Of a DNA stretch of 64,000 nucleotides, positions 44,642 to 53,709 are shown one piece after another. Source of the DNA: Vallitaleaceae bacterium (lineage in GTDB: Bacteria > Bacillota > Clostridia > Lachnospirales > Vallitaleaceae). Every line of letters starts with the position of its first letter. The stretch's first letter is position 1. The notes beneath the pieces are model-generated. The model saw nothing but the letters and a program-made list of their open reading frames with translations. It was not told where the DNA came from and did no database searches. Both the position numbers and the translations under genes were made by a program. The stretch is from the NCBI GenBank assembly GCA_028277605.1, contig JANQFZ010000072.1:30379-94378 (forward strand). Reading direction: 5' to 3'.

Positions 44642-47011
44642 CTAGCATATCTGCTCTGAGTACTTCTTAATATCTGACAGCCCAACATATTTAGTTATTT
44701 TATCACCATGTGAAATAATTAAGGTTGGGGCTGTTCTAACGCTATATCTTTCAACTAAATCCACATGCTTTGCAGCATCTAATACTTTTATTTTATCATT
44801 CACTAGGTATTCTTTTGCAATATGACAATTAGGACAGGTTTGAGTCGTAAACAAGTATTTAGCATCTAATGCAGGTTCTGCTGTTGCAGCTGCTAAATCA
44901 TGACTTTTTTCTGTCTCCTTTTTATCCCTATTGAATGCCAATCGATCGGGTTCGTATTCAACTCTATTCTTGAATTCTTGAGTTTTTCCATCATTCCAGT
45001 TTTGTACAGGGCGATAGTAGCCTGTTATTCTACTATAGACCTCTGTTTTCTCACCACACTTTGGACACTTATGTTCTTCACCAGCTATATAGCCATGTTT
45101 CTTACAAATAGAGTAAGTTGGTGAAATCGTATAATAAGGCAGTTTGAAATTCTCGGCAATGGTCTTAACCAGCTTTGCTGCCGCTTTCCAATCTGGAAGC
45201 TTTTCTCCCAAGAAACCATGAAAAACCGTACCTGATGTATACTTTGTTTGAAATTCGTCTTGTATATCTAATGCTTCAAATATATCACAAGTCGCATCGA
45301 CTGGCAAGTGAGAACTATTTGTATAATAAGGGGTGTCCCCTTTTTTGCCAGCTGTAATTATATCAGACCATTTCTTTCTATCGGCTTTAGCCAATCGATA
45401 GGTTGTTGATTCGGCTGGTGTTGCCTCAAGATTATATAAGTCTCCATAACGCTCTTGGTAATCCGATAATCTATTTCTCATATGATCAAGTACCTTTAAG
45501 CCAAAACTTTTAGCTTTATCATCGACTAAGCTTTTGCCTATCCATTGTGCATTGACGGCAGCTTCATTCATCCCCAGTAATCCAATCGTTGAAAAATGAT
45601 GATCAAAGGTTCCAAGATAACGTTTCGTATAGGGGTATAATCCTTCTTCTAATAATTTATTGATGACATCCCGTTTTATTTTTAAGGAACGGGCAGAAAT
45701 ATCCATGATTCGGTTTAGCCTATTAAAAAAATCCTCTTCATTATTTGAAAGATAGGCGATTCTAGGTAAGTTTATGGTTACAACTCCAACCGATCCTGTA
45801 CTCTCACCTGAGCCAAAGAAACCACCCTGCTTCTTTCTCAGCTCTCTTAAATCCAATCTTAAACGACAACACATACTTCTAATATCACTAGGTTCCATAT
45901 CACTATTAATGTAATTTGAGAAATAAGGGGTTCCGTATTTGGCTGTCATTTCAAATAAAAGTTGATTATTCTCAGTTTCTGACCAATCAAAATCCTTTGT
46001 TATAGAATACGTTGGAATAGGATATTGAAAACCTCTTCCATTAGCATCCCCTTCAATCATAATTTCTATAAAAGCTTTATTAATTAAATCCATTTCCTTT
46101 TGACAATCTTTATAGTTAAAATCCTGCTCTTTGCCTCCTATAATAGCAGGAAGCTCTGCAAGATCATGGGGTACCTTCCAGTCTAGTGTAATGTTAGAGA
46201 ACGGCGCCTGAGTCCCCCACCTGCTTGGTGTATTTACACCAAATATGAAGGATTGTATACATTGTTTTACCTCTTTATATGTAAGATTATCTATTTTTAC
46301 AAAAGGTGCTAAATAGGTATCAAAAGATGAAAAAGCTTGAGCGCCTGCCCATTCGTTTTGCATAATACCTAAAAAGTTAACCATTTGATTACATAAGGTA
46401 GATAAATGACTTGCTGGTGCTGAGGTTATTTTACCCGGAATTCCTCCAAGACCTTCTTCAATCAACTGCTTTAACGACCAGCCTGCACAATACCCTGTTA
46501 ACATAGATAGATCGTGTATATGTAAATCACCCGTCCTATGGGCGTTAGCAATTTCATCATCATAGATTTCTGATAACCAGTAATTGGCTGTTATAGCTCC
46601 TGAATTATGTAAGATAAGACCACCTACGGAATAGGTTACGGTAGAGTTTTCCTTTACTCTCCAGTCTTCTTCATTAACATAACTATTGACAATATCCTTG
46701 TAATCTAAAATGGTGGATTTCATATTTCGGATTTTTTCTCTTTGTTTCCGATACAAAATATATGCCTTAGCTACATCTGTATAGCCCGATTGCTCTAATA
46801 CTGCTTCAACACTATCTTGGATATCCTCAACATGTATTTTATCATCCCTTAATTTAGTTTGAAAATCTGCCGTAACTCTCAAGACAAGCATATCTAAAAT
46901 ATCACTTGTATACAGTTTTTCAGTTGCTGTAAAAGCTTTTGTAATGGCCTCCTTAATCTTAGATAAGGTAAAATTGGTAATCTCACCATCTCTTTTTACA
47001 ACCTGAAACAT
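44642..47011 (-). CDS. nrdD: Anaerobic ribonucleoside-triphosphate reductase with thioredoxin-like tail
   Basis: A 789-aa glycyl-radical enzyme that makes dNTPs without oxygen. An ATP-cone occupies about residues 1-90 (VVKRDGEITNFTLSKIKEA); the barrel has DLHIHDLSMLTGYCAGWSL with an active-site Cys, and near residue 660 the zinc site (CKKHGYIAGEEHKCPKCGE) leads to the glycyl-radical loop YSRITGYYRPVQNWN. A C-terminal extension of about 75 residues has TTQTCPNCHIAKEYLV and APTLIISHGDKITKYVG, a thioredoxin/glutaredoxin-like fold whose CPNC may supply the reductant. No activase nrdG is in the window. Start at 47011 after AAAGGGG. Confidence 0.94.
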   Translation of the reverse strand: MFQVVKRDGEITNFTLSKIKEAITKAFTATEKLYTSDILDMLVLRVTADFQTKLRDDKIHVEDIQDSVEAVLEQSGYTDVAKAYILYRKQREKIRNMKSTILDYKDIVNSYVNEEDWRVKENSTVTYSVGGLILHNSGAITANYWLSEIYDDEIANAHRTGDLHIHDLSMLTGYCAGWSLKQLIEEGLGGIPGKITSAPASHLSTLCNQMVNFLGIMQNEWAGAQAFSSFDTYLAPFVKIDNLTYKEVKQCIQSFIFGVNTPSRWGTQAPFSNITLDWKVPHDLAELPAIIGGKEQDFNYKDCQKEMDLINKAFIEIMIEGDANGRGFQYPIPTYSITKDFDWSETENNQLLFEMTAKYGTPYFSNYINSDMEPSDIRSMCCRLRLDLRELRKKQGGFFGSGESTGSVGVVTINLPRIAYLSNNEEDFFNRLNRIMDISARSLKIKRDVINKLLEEGLYPYTKRYLGTFDHHFSTIGLLGMNEAAVNAQWIGKSLVDDKAKSFGLKVLDHMRNRLSDYQERYGDLYNLEATPAESTTYRLAKADRKKWSDIITAGKKGDTPYYTNSSHLPVDATCDIFEALDIQDEFQTKYTSGTVFHGFLGEKLPDWKAAAKLVKTIAENFKLPYYTISPTYSICKKHGYIAGEEHKCPKCGEKTEVYSRITGYYRPVQNWNDGKTQEFKNRVEYEPDRLAFNRDKKETEKSHDLAAATAEPALDAKYLFTTQTCPNCHIAKEYLVNDKIKVLDAAKHVDLVERYSVRTAPTLIISHGDKITKYVGLSDIKKYSEQIC

Positions 47012-47210
47012 GTTAACTACCCCTTTCTTATGACTAAGTAATAATATAGCATACTTTGTATGGAGAGTCAATAAATTAGCACTATATAATGTGTGTCTAA
47101 CTGTATCATATTACTATATATAGTGGTTTAGCCGATGGTTAATATTACCTATTTACATACGGATAGTTATTGTATTATTGAGTATTACAAGTTCTTGTCA
47201 ACCAACTCTT

Positions 47211-48452
47211 TTATAACAAATGCTTTGTACTTTTATCTACATAAGCCTCAATATAAATACCATCATTTCTATAGTCTTCAGCTAATATCGGTCCAGATTG
47301 CCTAATCTTGTTGAGTACCGAAGCTTGATCATAGGGTATGATGCATTTAACCAATTCTTTGTCCTCATAAGCTATAAGCTCTAGACATTCCATCAACTTA
47401 TCTAGTCCCTTTTGATCCTTGATTGAAGTACGAAGTTTATATCTGGCTTTGTTATCCTTAAGCTGGGTATCTGCTTCAGGAAGGTCTATTTTATTGAGAA
47501 GTGTAATAATGGGTTTATTAACTGCACCCAATCGTTCTAATGTTTCATAAACCAACTCTATCTGTTTATCAGCATTTGGATGCGTACAATCAACCACATG
47601 TATTAATAAGTCTGCCACAACTGCCTCTTCTAGTGTGGATTGGAATGCTTCTATAAGGTGGTGCGGTAATTTCCTAATAAATCCAACCGTATCAGTCAGT
47701 AGTATAGGCAGACCACTTGGTAGCTCTAATTGTCTTGTCGTTGGATCTAAAGTAGCAAAGAGCTGATCTTCCTCTAATACAGATGCATGAGTTAGGGTAT
47801 TTAATAAAGAAGATTTACCAGCATTCGTATAGCCAACAATAGCCGCATTTAGTAACCCTTTTTTCTTTCTATTTTCTCTAATGAGTGTCCTGTGATTAGA
47901 AACCCCAAGTAATTCTTTTTTCAAATTTGATATTCTATTTCTAATATATCTTCGATCTGTTTCTAGCTTTTTCTCTCCAGGTCCTCTTGTTCCAATACCA
48001 CCACCTAGCCTAGATAAAACTTTTCCCATACCTGTTAATCGTGTCATTCTATATTTTAACTGAGCCAATTCAACTTGAATATTACCTTCCTTTGTTCTAG
48101 CTCTTTTAGCAAAAATGTCTAAAATAAGCATGGTTCTATCCATAACCTTTGTTTCTAACATTTCTTCTAAATTTTTATGCTGTGAAGGGGATAATTCATC
48201 ATCACAAACAACTCCCGTTGCATCATATGCTTTTATCAATAGTTTTATTTCTTCAATTTTTCCTTTACCAATATAAGTAGCAGGATGAATACTCTCTCTA
48301 TTTTGAATGGACTTAGCCACTGTAACAGCACCCGCTGTGTCAGCAAGTGCCTCTAACTCTTGAATAGAATAGTCCATATCTAATTCATTATGTTGTGTAG
48401 CAACCCCTATTAATACCACTTTCTCTACTAGCGTCTGATTATCATGCAGCAT
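47211..48452 (-). CDS. hflX: GTPase HflX
   Basis: A 413-aa ribosome-associated GTPase that splits or rescues stalled ribosomes, notably under stress. An N-terminal HflX domain (about 1-180, with YIGKGKIEEIK and DRTMLILDIFAKRA) and linker GTRGPGEKKLETDRR precede a G domain: G1 GYTNAGKSSLLNTL near 210, G3 DTVGFIRKLPHHL, and G4 TLLNKIDLP. A short C-terminal domain follows. AGAGGAG precedes ATG at 48452. It lies 52 bases after the TPR lipoprotein gene; cotranscription is possible. Confidence 0.93.
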   Translation of the reverse strand: MLHDNQTLVEKVVLIGVATQHNELDMDYSIQELEALADTAGAVTVAKSIQNRESIHPATYIGKGKIEEIKLLIKAYDATGVVCDDELSPSQHKNLEEMLETKVMDRTMLILDIFAKRARTKEGNIQVELAQLKYRMTRLTGMGKVLSRLGGGIGTRGPGEKKLETDRRYIRNRISNLKKELLGVSNHRTLIRENRKKKGLLNAAIVGYTNAGKSSLLNTLTHASVLEEDQLFATLDPTTRQLELPSGLPILLTDTVGFIRKLPHHLIEAFQSTLEEAVVADLLIHVVDCTHPNADKQIELVYETLERLGAVNKPIITLLNKIDLPEADTQLKDNKARYKLRTSIKDQKGLDKLMECLELIAYEDKELVKCIIPYDQASVLNKIRQSGPILAEDYRNDGIYIEAYVDKSTKHLL

Positions 48453-48504
48453 ACCAGATCTCCTCTTCTCTTTATTGTATCTTTAAATGATTTACCATAA
48501 AAAA

Positions 48505-49755
48505 TTAAAGTAATTCTTCTTGAATAAATTGTATTTCCAATTCAGCCTCTTCATACTTCTCATCCATCTCTAATACCTTATTGAATAAATTAATGGCTTC
48601 TTGATACTGTCCAAGATATTCTAAAGATAAGCCTTTATAAAAATAACCTTCAACATTTTGTGGATCAACTTCAATGGCTTTTTCAAAAAAGTCAATGGAT
48701 TGATTAAGCAGGTTTGCTTTTTGAGACGCTATACCCGAATCAATAAGAATGGTATAATTGAGCGGATCCTGCTGTAGGTAAATTTTCATTGTATCTACAG
48801 CCTCATTATATTGTTCTAGATAAATATGAAGATACGCCTTTTGAATCGTACCATCAAGATTATTATACTCTGAGGCTTTTGCATAATCCAAAAGCGCTTG
48901 ATCAAAATCCTTTATCTTATAGTATGCGCATCCACGACTTAAATATAGCTGTGAATAGCTCGGCCAATTTTCCATAGCATGACTTAAGATATTAATTGCT
49001 TCATCATATTGCTCTAAAGCTGTTAGTATTAAGCCTTTGGTATTATAGGTTTCTGGAATCATAGAGTTCATTGAAATAGCAGTTTGTATATTTTTTAGTG
49101 CAGCTTCGTAATCTTCTTGAAGATATAACACATACCCTTTATTTGCATGTGCATAGACGTAGGATGAATTGAGTTCTATCGCCTTATCAAAGGCTTCTAT
49201 AGATGCTTCCAATCGACTCATATTCTTTAAAGTTAGTCCTAATGCATTATAAACAGCTTCATTATCTGGGTCAGCTTCTATTGCTTTATGATAGTAGGTT
49301 AAAGATTGTTCATAGTCTTCCAAATGATTGTATGTCGTACCTAGAGTGATATAAAGAACGGATAAGCTTATATTGTCTTTAAATTCATCAGTATAAATCA
49401 AAGCTTGATTTAAATACTCTAAAGCTTCATTGACATCACCTGTTTCCAGATATATATGCCCTAAAATACTATAGCCATAAACATTTTTCTCATCTATCTC
49501 TATTGCTGTATTTACATCAGCTATCGCTTGTGTTGTTTCGCCTATTTCAAATAAGGTCATACCTTTATTAGCATAAGCATCTGAGTTCTCTGGATTAAGC
49601 TCTATAGCTTCTTCAAACTTTGCAATCGCCTGCTCATAATTACCCTGCTGATATAGGGTATAACCTTCTTTGTTTAAAGTAGATGCATTCTTAGAACACG
49701 ACCCTAAAACCATGCATACTAGAATTAAACAAATTAAAAAACATCCTTTTCTCAT
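48505..49755 (-). CDS. TPR-repeat lipoprotein
   Basis: A 416-aa exported protein. A lipoprotein signal peptide with lipobox VCMVLGSCSKN (Cys20) is followed by about ten tetratricopeptide repeats covering residues 30-405 (for example YEQAIAKFEEAIELNPENSD, YANKGMTLFEIGETTQAIAD). TPR arrays mediate protein-protein contact, so it probably acts as a surface-side scaffold; partners are unknown. No catalytic motif. AAGGAG precedes ATG at 49755. It lies between hflX and the double protease on the same strand, 95 bases from the latter's stop. Confidence 0.85.
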   Translation of the reverse strand: MRKGCFLICLILVCMVLGSCSKNASTLNKEGYTLYQQGNYEQAIAKFEEAIELNPENSDAYANKGMTLFEIGETTQAIADVNTAIEIDEKNVYGYSILGHIYLETGDVNEALEYLNQALIYTDEFKDNISLSVLYITLGTTYNHLEDYEQSLTYYHKAIEADPDNEAVYNALGLTLKNMSRLEASIEAFDKAIELNSSYVYAHANKGYVLYLQEDYEAALKNIQTAISMNSMIPETYNTKGLILTALEQYDEAINILSHAMENWPSYSQLYLSRGCAYYKIKDFDQALLDYAKASEYNNLDGTIQKAYLHIYLEQYNEAVDTMKIYLQQDPLNYTILIDSGIASQKANLLNQSIDFFEKAIEVDPQNVEGYFYKGLSLEYLGQYQEAINLFNKVLEMDEKYEEAELEIQFIQEELL

Positions 49756-49850
49756 TGGTACATCTCCTTATTCCCTATTAAACATAAAATTCCAATAAAA
49801 TAACAATACTATCATACCACAACTCTCATCCAATGAACACAAAATTTGGA

Positions 49851-52800
49851 CTATCTATTACCTCGTATCGCCTCAAAAGTACCCAATAAATTCAATTCTC
49901 CATACCCCCACTCTGGATTAGGATAATCTAATACATCCTTCCGTGTCGCCCCTCGAATTAAATAATTCTTTACCTTCTGAGTATCCATATCCTTATCATT
50001 CCCAAGAAGAATACCCCACTCAAGTAATAGTGCTGCCGCTCCTCCTGTTATAGCAGAAGCGATACTGGTACCTGTTCTTGTGCCAAATTGATTCCCTGGC
50101 AGTGGTCCTATTACATCCACTCCTGGAGAAACTAAATCAGGTTTTAATTCTTCATCCCTAGTTAATCCTCTGCCAGAAGATAGATATAAGCTCCCTGAGC
50201 GGTCATCATAAGCTCCACTGGTTAAAAGTCCAATAGCACTAGATGGCATGGTTAGTGTTGTATACGGATCCGGCTGCAAAAACTGTGTGTTTTCATCAAT
50301 CCACCCTTCTCTTGGCAACCATGCATCAAATCGTCCATCTACGATAAAATCCCCATAGACAGTTATAGTCCATATGCCCTCGGTTGGATCTTGAAACCTC
50401 ACATGAATCACTTGATCCCCTGTTCTCTCCTCTGCTAAATCATAAACAACAAATAGCTTTGTTCTCTCTAGAATAAGGCTGACCTCTTCTGTTTCTGTCA
50501 ACCTAGCTGGTATTCTATCAATAAATTCACCAGTCGGCGAAGTAATGGATATGGACATCTTGTCTGGTGCATTATTCCATATTGATAGAATAAATCCTGC
50601 TTCTCCTTCTGCAACTCGAATCTGAATATTCTTCGTTAACTCATCTTTTTCAAATTGTCCTCTAAAATGATGAGCAAGGTTAGCCTCATTACCAGATGGT
50701 ATGGATACCACCTTTCCTTTTCTACGCGCTGTATCTATAAGAAAAGATTCTAAATATGAACTGCCATCATGAGCACCTTGATTGCTTCCTAACCCTATAA
50801 TAATGACTAAAGGTCTATCTAAAGCATTCGCTTTTTCTTCTAAATATTTTACAGCAAACATTATATCTGTTTCTTGATAGACTTCCTCTTCTTTATCTCC
50901 TAGTAGATAAAACTCTCGGAGGCATCTCTTAGCTTCTTTTAACTTGACAACTAAAAGGTCAGCATCTGGAGCTGCTCCAATAAAATCCTCTTCCTGCACC
51001 TCTCTACCTGCTGCTATACCCGCAAGAAAAGTGCCGTGTCCAAAATCATCTCTTGATGGAACTATGGAATAGGGATCTTCTGCTTGTATGGCATTGTTAA
51101 TAGCTTCAGCGGTATATTCTGTTCCATACTGGAAGCCTTCAGGGGGACTACCTTGAAGTGTTTGATCCCATAAACTCAAAATCTTTGTAGTATTATCCTC
51201 ATATCTAAAAACACTATTCATATAGTCAATACCTGTATCTATAACGCCAACAAGGATACCCTGTCCTCTCAAAGGCACATAGGGCTGAGTATGAAATCCC
51301 AAAATACCAGATGCATCTAAGCTCTGTTTTCCATAGGGTCCAACAAGCGCGGGTACCATACCACTCACCATTAAGTCCGTTTTATTACTACAGTTCTCAT
51401 CTCCTATAAATTTCTGGAAAACAGCAAATCTATCGTTAATAACCTCCACACAATCAGGACCATACTTTTGTAGAATATCATTAATGTCTCCTCCTTGATA
51501 TTCCACGATAAAATCAATAAACTCTTCAGATACAATAGCATTCTTACACGGATCTTCTAGCATTTCCTGCACACTCAAAGTCCTTGTAAAAACCTGTTCT
51601 AAACACAGTGTACCATACCCCCAAGTCTCATTGGGGTAGTTATAGAGTGTCTCATTTCTATTAGCACTTTTATGTAGATAGGCTTTTATTTTTTCTCCAT
51701 AGAGAAAAGGGTCATTTCCTCTCACAATACCCCACTCCATTAATAACGCAGCTGCACCTGTTACAAAAGGCGCTGCCATACTTGTTCCACTTAATGGACC
51801 ATAACCTCCACCGGGTATCGTCGACATAATATCCACACCAGGTGCAACCAAATCTGGTTTAACCATATTAGTTGCTCTCGTATAGCCTCGCCCAGAAAAA
51901 GGGGCAATACTATTCGTTACAGAATTATAAGCTCCTACAGTTATGACTTTTCCAGCGGTTGAAGGAACAGTTAATGTTGTATTAACTGTAGGTCTAAAGA
52001 ATGCTGTTTCAGTACTCAAGGAGCGTGTCGTAGGCAGCCACATATCAAAGTTACCTTGAACAATATCGGCACCTCTCAAAATAATTTTCCAGATCCCATC
52101 ATTGATATACGTATTTGTTGGTAACAGCTCTATGAATATCTCTTGATCAATATTAAAAGGAGAAGGCATACCATAATAAATATAGACATCGGTTTGATCT
52201 AGAGTAAATTGTTGCTGACCTAAAGTCTGCATAATAAATCCAGAAGATTCACCGCTTGGTGATTGAATAAGTATTTCAATGTCATCTGAATAAGACTTCC
52301 ATAACTGAATGTTTAGTGATAGCTCTCTTAAGCCTACGGCAAGCTCGATGGTCTCATCCTCTCCCTCAACAAGCAATCCAGATGTATGATGCGAAGCATC
52401 TCCTTCATTACCTGAGGCAATCACTATCACACTTTTCCATTCATTTGCCATTTCATTGATATAAGCTTCAAATAGGGAGTTACCATCATGTGAACCATAA
52501 TTATTTCCAAAGCTTAGGTTAATGGCAACCGGCTTTTGCTGTTCTTCCGCTTTATTTATAATATACCTTAAAGCTCTCATAAGCTCAGTTGTTCTAGGGA
52601 AAGACTCTTTACCTCTACTTCCAAGCTTGACAACAATTAGGTCACTCTCTGGTGCTATTCCTGTATAAGTACCATTACTAGCTCTACCGTTACCAGCTGC
52701 TATACCTGCCACATGTGTACCATGACCAATGCTATCTTCAGATGGTACTATGGCTAATCTGTCAAAAGGATTACTTTCATTTAATGCTTGATTGATTTCC

Positions 52801-53312
52801 TCACTTGTATACTCTGTTCCACTAACAAATCCTTCAGGTGGATTTCCTTCTATGGTTTGATCCCATATACTTATAATTCTTGTACTTCTATCATCATTAA
52901 TAAAATCTGGATGTGCATAATCAATACCAGAATCAATAATACCAACGATAACGCCTTCTCCTTTTAGTCCTGGAAAAACATTCTGTACAGGTACAACGCA
53001 AGCTGCCCTTCTTGCTTGGTTCAGCATAAAATTAATACTCTTAGGTTTCTCAATATATTCTACTTCAGCTAGATCAGCTAATGATTCTATATTATTTTCC
53101 TGAATAGTCAATATTGCATATTCATTAGTCAAAATCTCAACTTCAATACCTAATGATTCTAATCTCTCAATGTTACCATTATATTTTACAATAAGCTCCC
53201 AAGTATTTGTATCTTCATCATAGCCCACACTTAGATCGGGTGATTTTTGTAATTCTTCTTTTGGAAGACTAAGAGATAGATTTAACTCGTTTTCAAGCTT
53301 TTGATTACTCAT
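49851..53312 (-). CDS. Tandem subtilisin-like protease, Csp-type, two intact triads
   Basis: A 1153-aa protein with two S8 domains of the clostridial Csp type. Copy 1: prodomain-like 1-110, Asp127 (GIIDSGIDYAHPDF), His197 (GHGTHVAG), Asn302 (SGNEGD), Ser511 (LSGTSMAAPFVTG). Copy 2: a second prodomain-like stretch 585-670, Asp692 (GVIDTGIDY), His759 (GHGTFLAG), Asn875 (SGNEAN), Ser1083 (TGTSIASAITGG). Each contains the beta-rich insert after HH typical of CspB. There is no signal peptide. In C. difficile the CspBA fusion has one dead copy; here both triads look complete. Probable role in spore germination through activation of a cortex hydrolase, but this is by homology. AGGGGG precedes the ATG. 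Confidence 0.88.
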   Translation of the reverse strand: MSNQKLENELNLSLSLPKEELQKSPDLSVGYDEDTNTWELIVKYNGNIERLESLGIEVEILTNEYAILTIQENNIESLADLAEVEYIEKPKSINFMLNQARRAACVVPVQNVFPGLKGEGVIVGIIDSGIDYAHPDFINDDRSTRIISIWDQTIEGNPPEGFVSGTEYTSEEINQALNESNPFDRLAIVPSEDSIGHGTHVAGIAAGNGRASNGTYTGIAPESDLIVVKLGSRGKESFPRTTELMRALRYIINKAEEQQKPVAINLSFGNNYGSHDGNSLFEAYINEMANEWKSVIVIASGNEGDASHHTSGLLVEGEDETIELAVGLRELSLNIQLWKSYSDDIEILIQSPSGESSGFIMQTLGQQQFTLDQTDVYIYYGMPSPFNIDQEIFIELLPTNTYINDGIWKIILRGADIVQGNFDMWLPTTRSLSTETAFFRPTVNTTLTVPSTAGKVITVGAYNSVTNSIAPFSGRGYTRATNMVKPDLVAPGVDIMSTIPGGGYGPLSGTSMAAPFVTGAAALLMEWGIVRGNDPFLYGEKIKAYLHKSANRNETLYNYPNETWGYGTLCLEQVFTRTLSVQEMLEDPCKNAIVSEEFIDFIVEYQGGDINDILQKYGPDCVEVINDRFAVFQKFIGDENCSNKTDLMVSGMVPALVGPYGKQSLDASGILGFHTQPYVPLRGQGILVGVIDTGIDYMNSVFRYEDNTTKILSLWDQTLQGSPPEGFQYGTEYTAEAINNAIQAEDPYSIVPSRDDFGHGTFLAGIAAGREVQEEDFIGAAPDADLLVVKLKEAKRCLREFYLLGDKEEEVYQETDIMFAVKYLEEKANALDRPLVIIIGLGSNQGAHDGSSYLESFLIDTARRKGKVVSIPSGNEANLAHHFRGQFEKDELTKNIQIRVAEGEAGFILSIWNNAPDKMSISITSPTGEFIDRIPARLTETEEVSLILERTKLFVVYDLAEERTGDQVIHVRFQDPTEGIWTITVYGDFIVDGRFDAWLPREGWIDENTQFLQPDPYTTLTMPSSAIGLLTSGAYDDRSGSLYLSSGRGLTRDEELKPDLVSPGVDVIGPLPGNQFGTRTGTSIASAITGGAAALLLEWGILLGNDKDMDTQKVKNYLIRGATRKDVLDYPNPEWGYGELNLLGTFEAIRGNR

Positions 53313-53410
53313 AGCAGCCCCCTAAAATAGTTTCTTACTTATTTTTATGAAAATAATTAGCAATTATTGTATAAAAAATATAAATTCGCTCATACTATTA
53401 TTGTAATTTC

Positions 53411-53532
53411 CTTTGAAGTATGATTTTCACCTGCCAATGATAAAAGATTTGTTTTACAAATCTTAGACAGGTAATCCAAGATAACTATCCTCCCATACTT
53501 TTATCCACATTTTTAAATGTGGATATTTTTTT
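53411..53532 (+). ncRNA. Candidate structured small RNA
   Basis: In the gap between two divergent genes the plus strand can fold as nested stems: AAGTATG/CATACTT (53416-53422 with 53494-53500), ACCTG/CAGGT (53429-53433 with 53468-53472) and AAGATTTG/CAAATCTT (53444-53451 with 53457-53464). CCTCCC (53489-53494) is mostly unpaired. A strong terminator follows at 53503-53532 although no protein gene precedes it on this strand. The C-rich stretch could pair with ribosome-binding sites, as in several Firmicute regulatory RNAs. No family match is known to me, and the 5' end and promoter are not fixed. Confidence 0.4.
53503..53532 (+). terminator. Rho-independent terminator of the candidate small RNA
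   Basis: ATCCACATTT and AAATGTGGAT pair perfectly (10 bp, tight loop), followed by A and seven T on the plus strand. It stands 100 bases before the promoter of the second sugar operon, so it isolates that promoter from upstream transcription. Confidence 0.8.
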
Positions 53533-53632
53533 GTGGGGAGAAACGCAGTTTTTGTCGATTGTGAATTATTTATAGGAGTATTGCTCATCATTGAGTAAGA
53601 AAACAAATAAATATACTAAAATACTAATACCA

Positions 53633-53684
53633 TTGACACATTTATGGTAAAATGGTACAATTCACCTATATGCAATCGGTTGCA
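53633..53684 (+). promoter_or_regulatory. Sigma-A promoter and LacI-type operator of sugar operon 2
   Basis: TTGACA (53633-53638), a 17-base spacer and TACAAT (53656-53661) make a near-consensus promoter. Nine bases later lies the palindrome TGCAATCGGTTGCA (53671-53684), overlapping the expected start of transcription. Operon 1 has the same boxes and TGCAAACGGTTGCA in the same place. A LacI-family repressor not encoded in this window is the likely reader. Confidence 0.88.
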
Positions 53685-53709
53685 TTTTATACGTGGAGGA
53701 GGAAATGTA

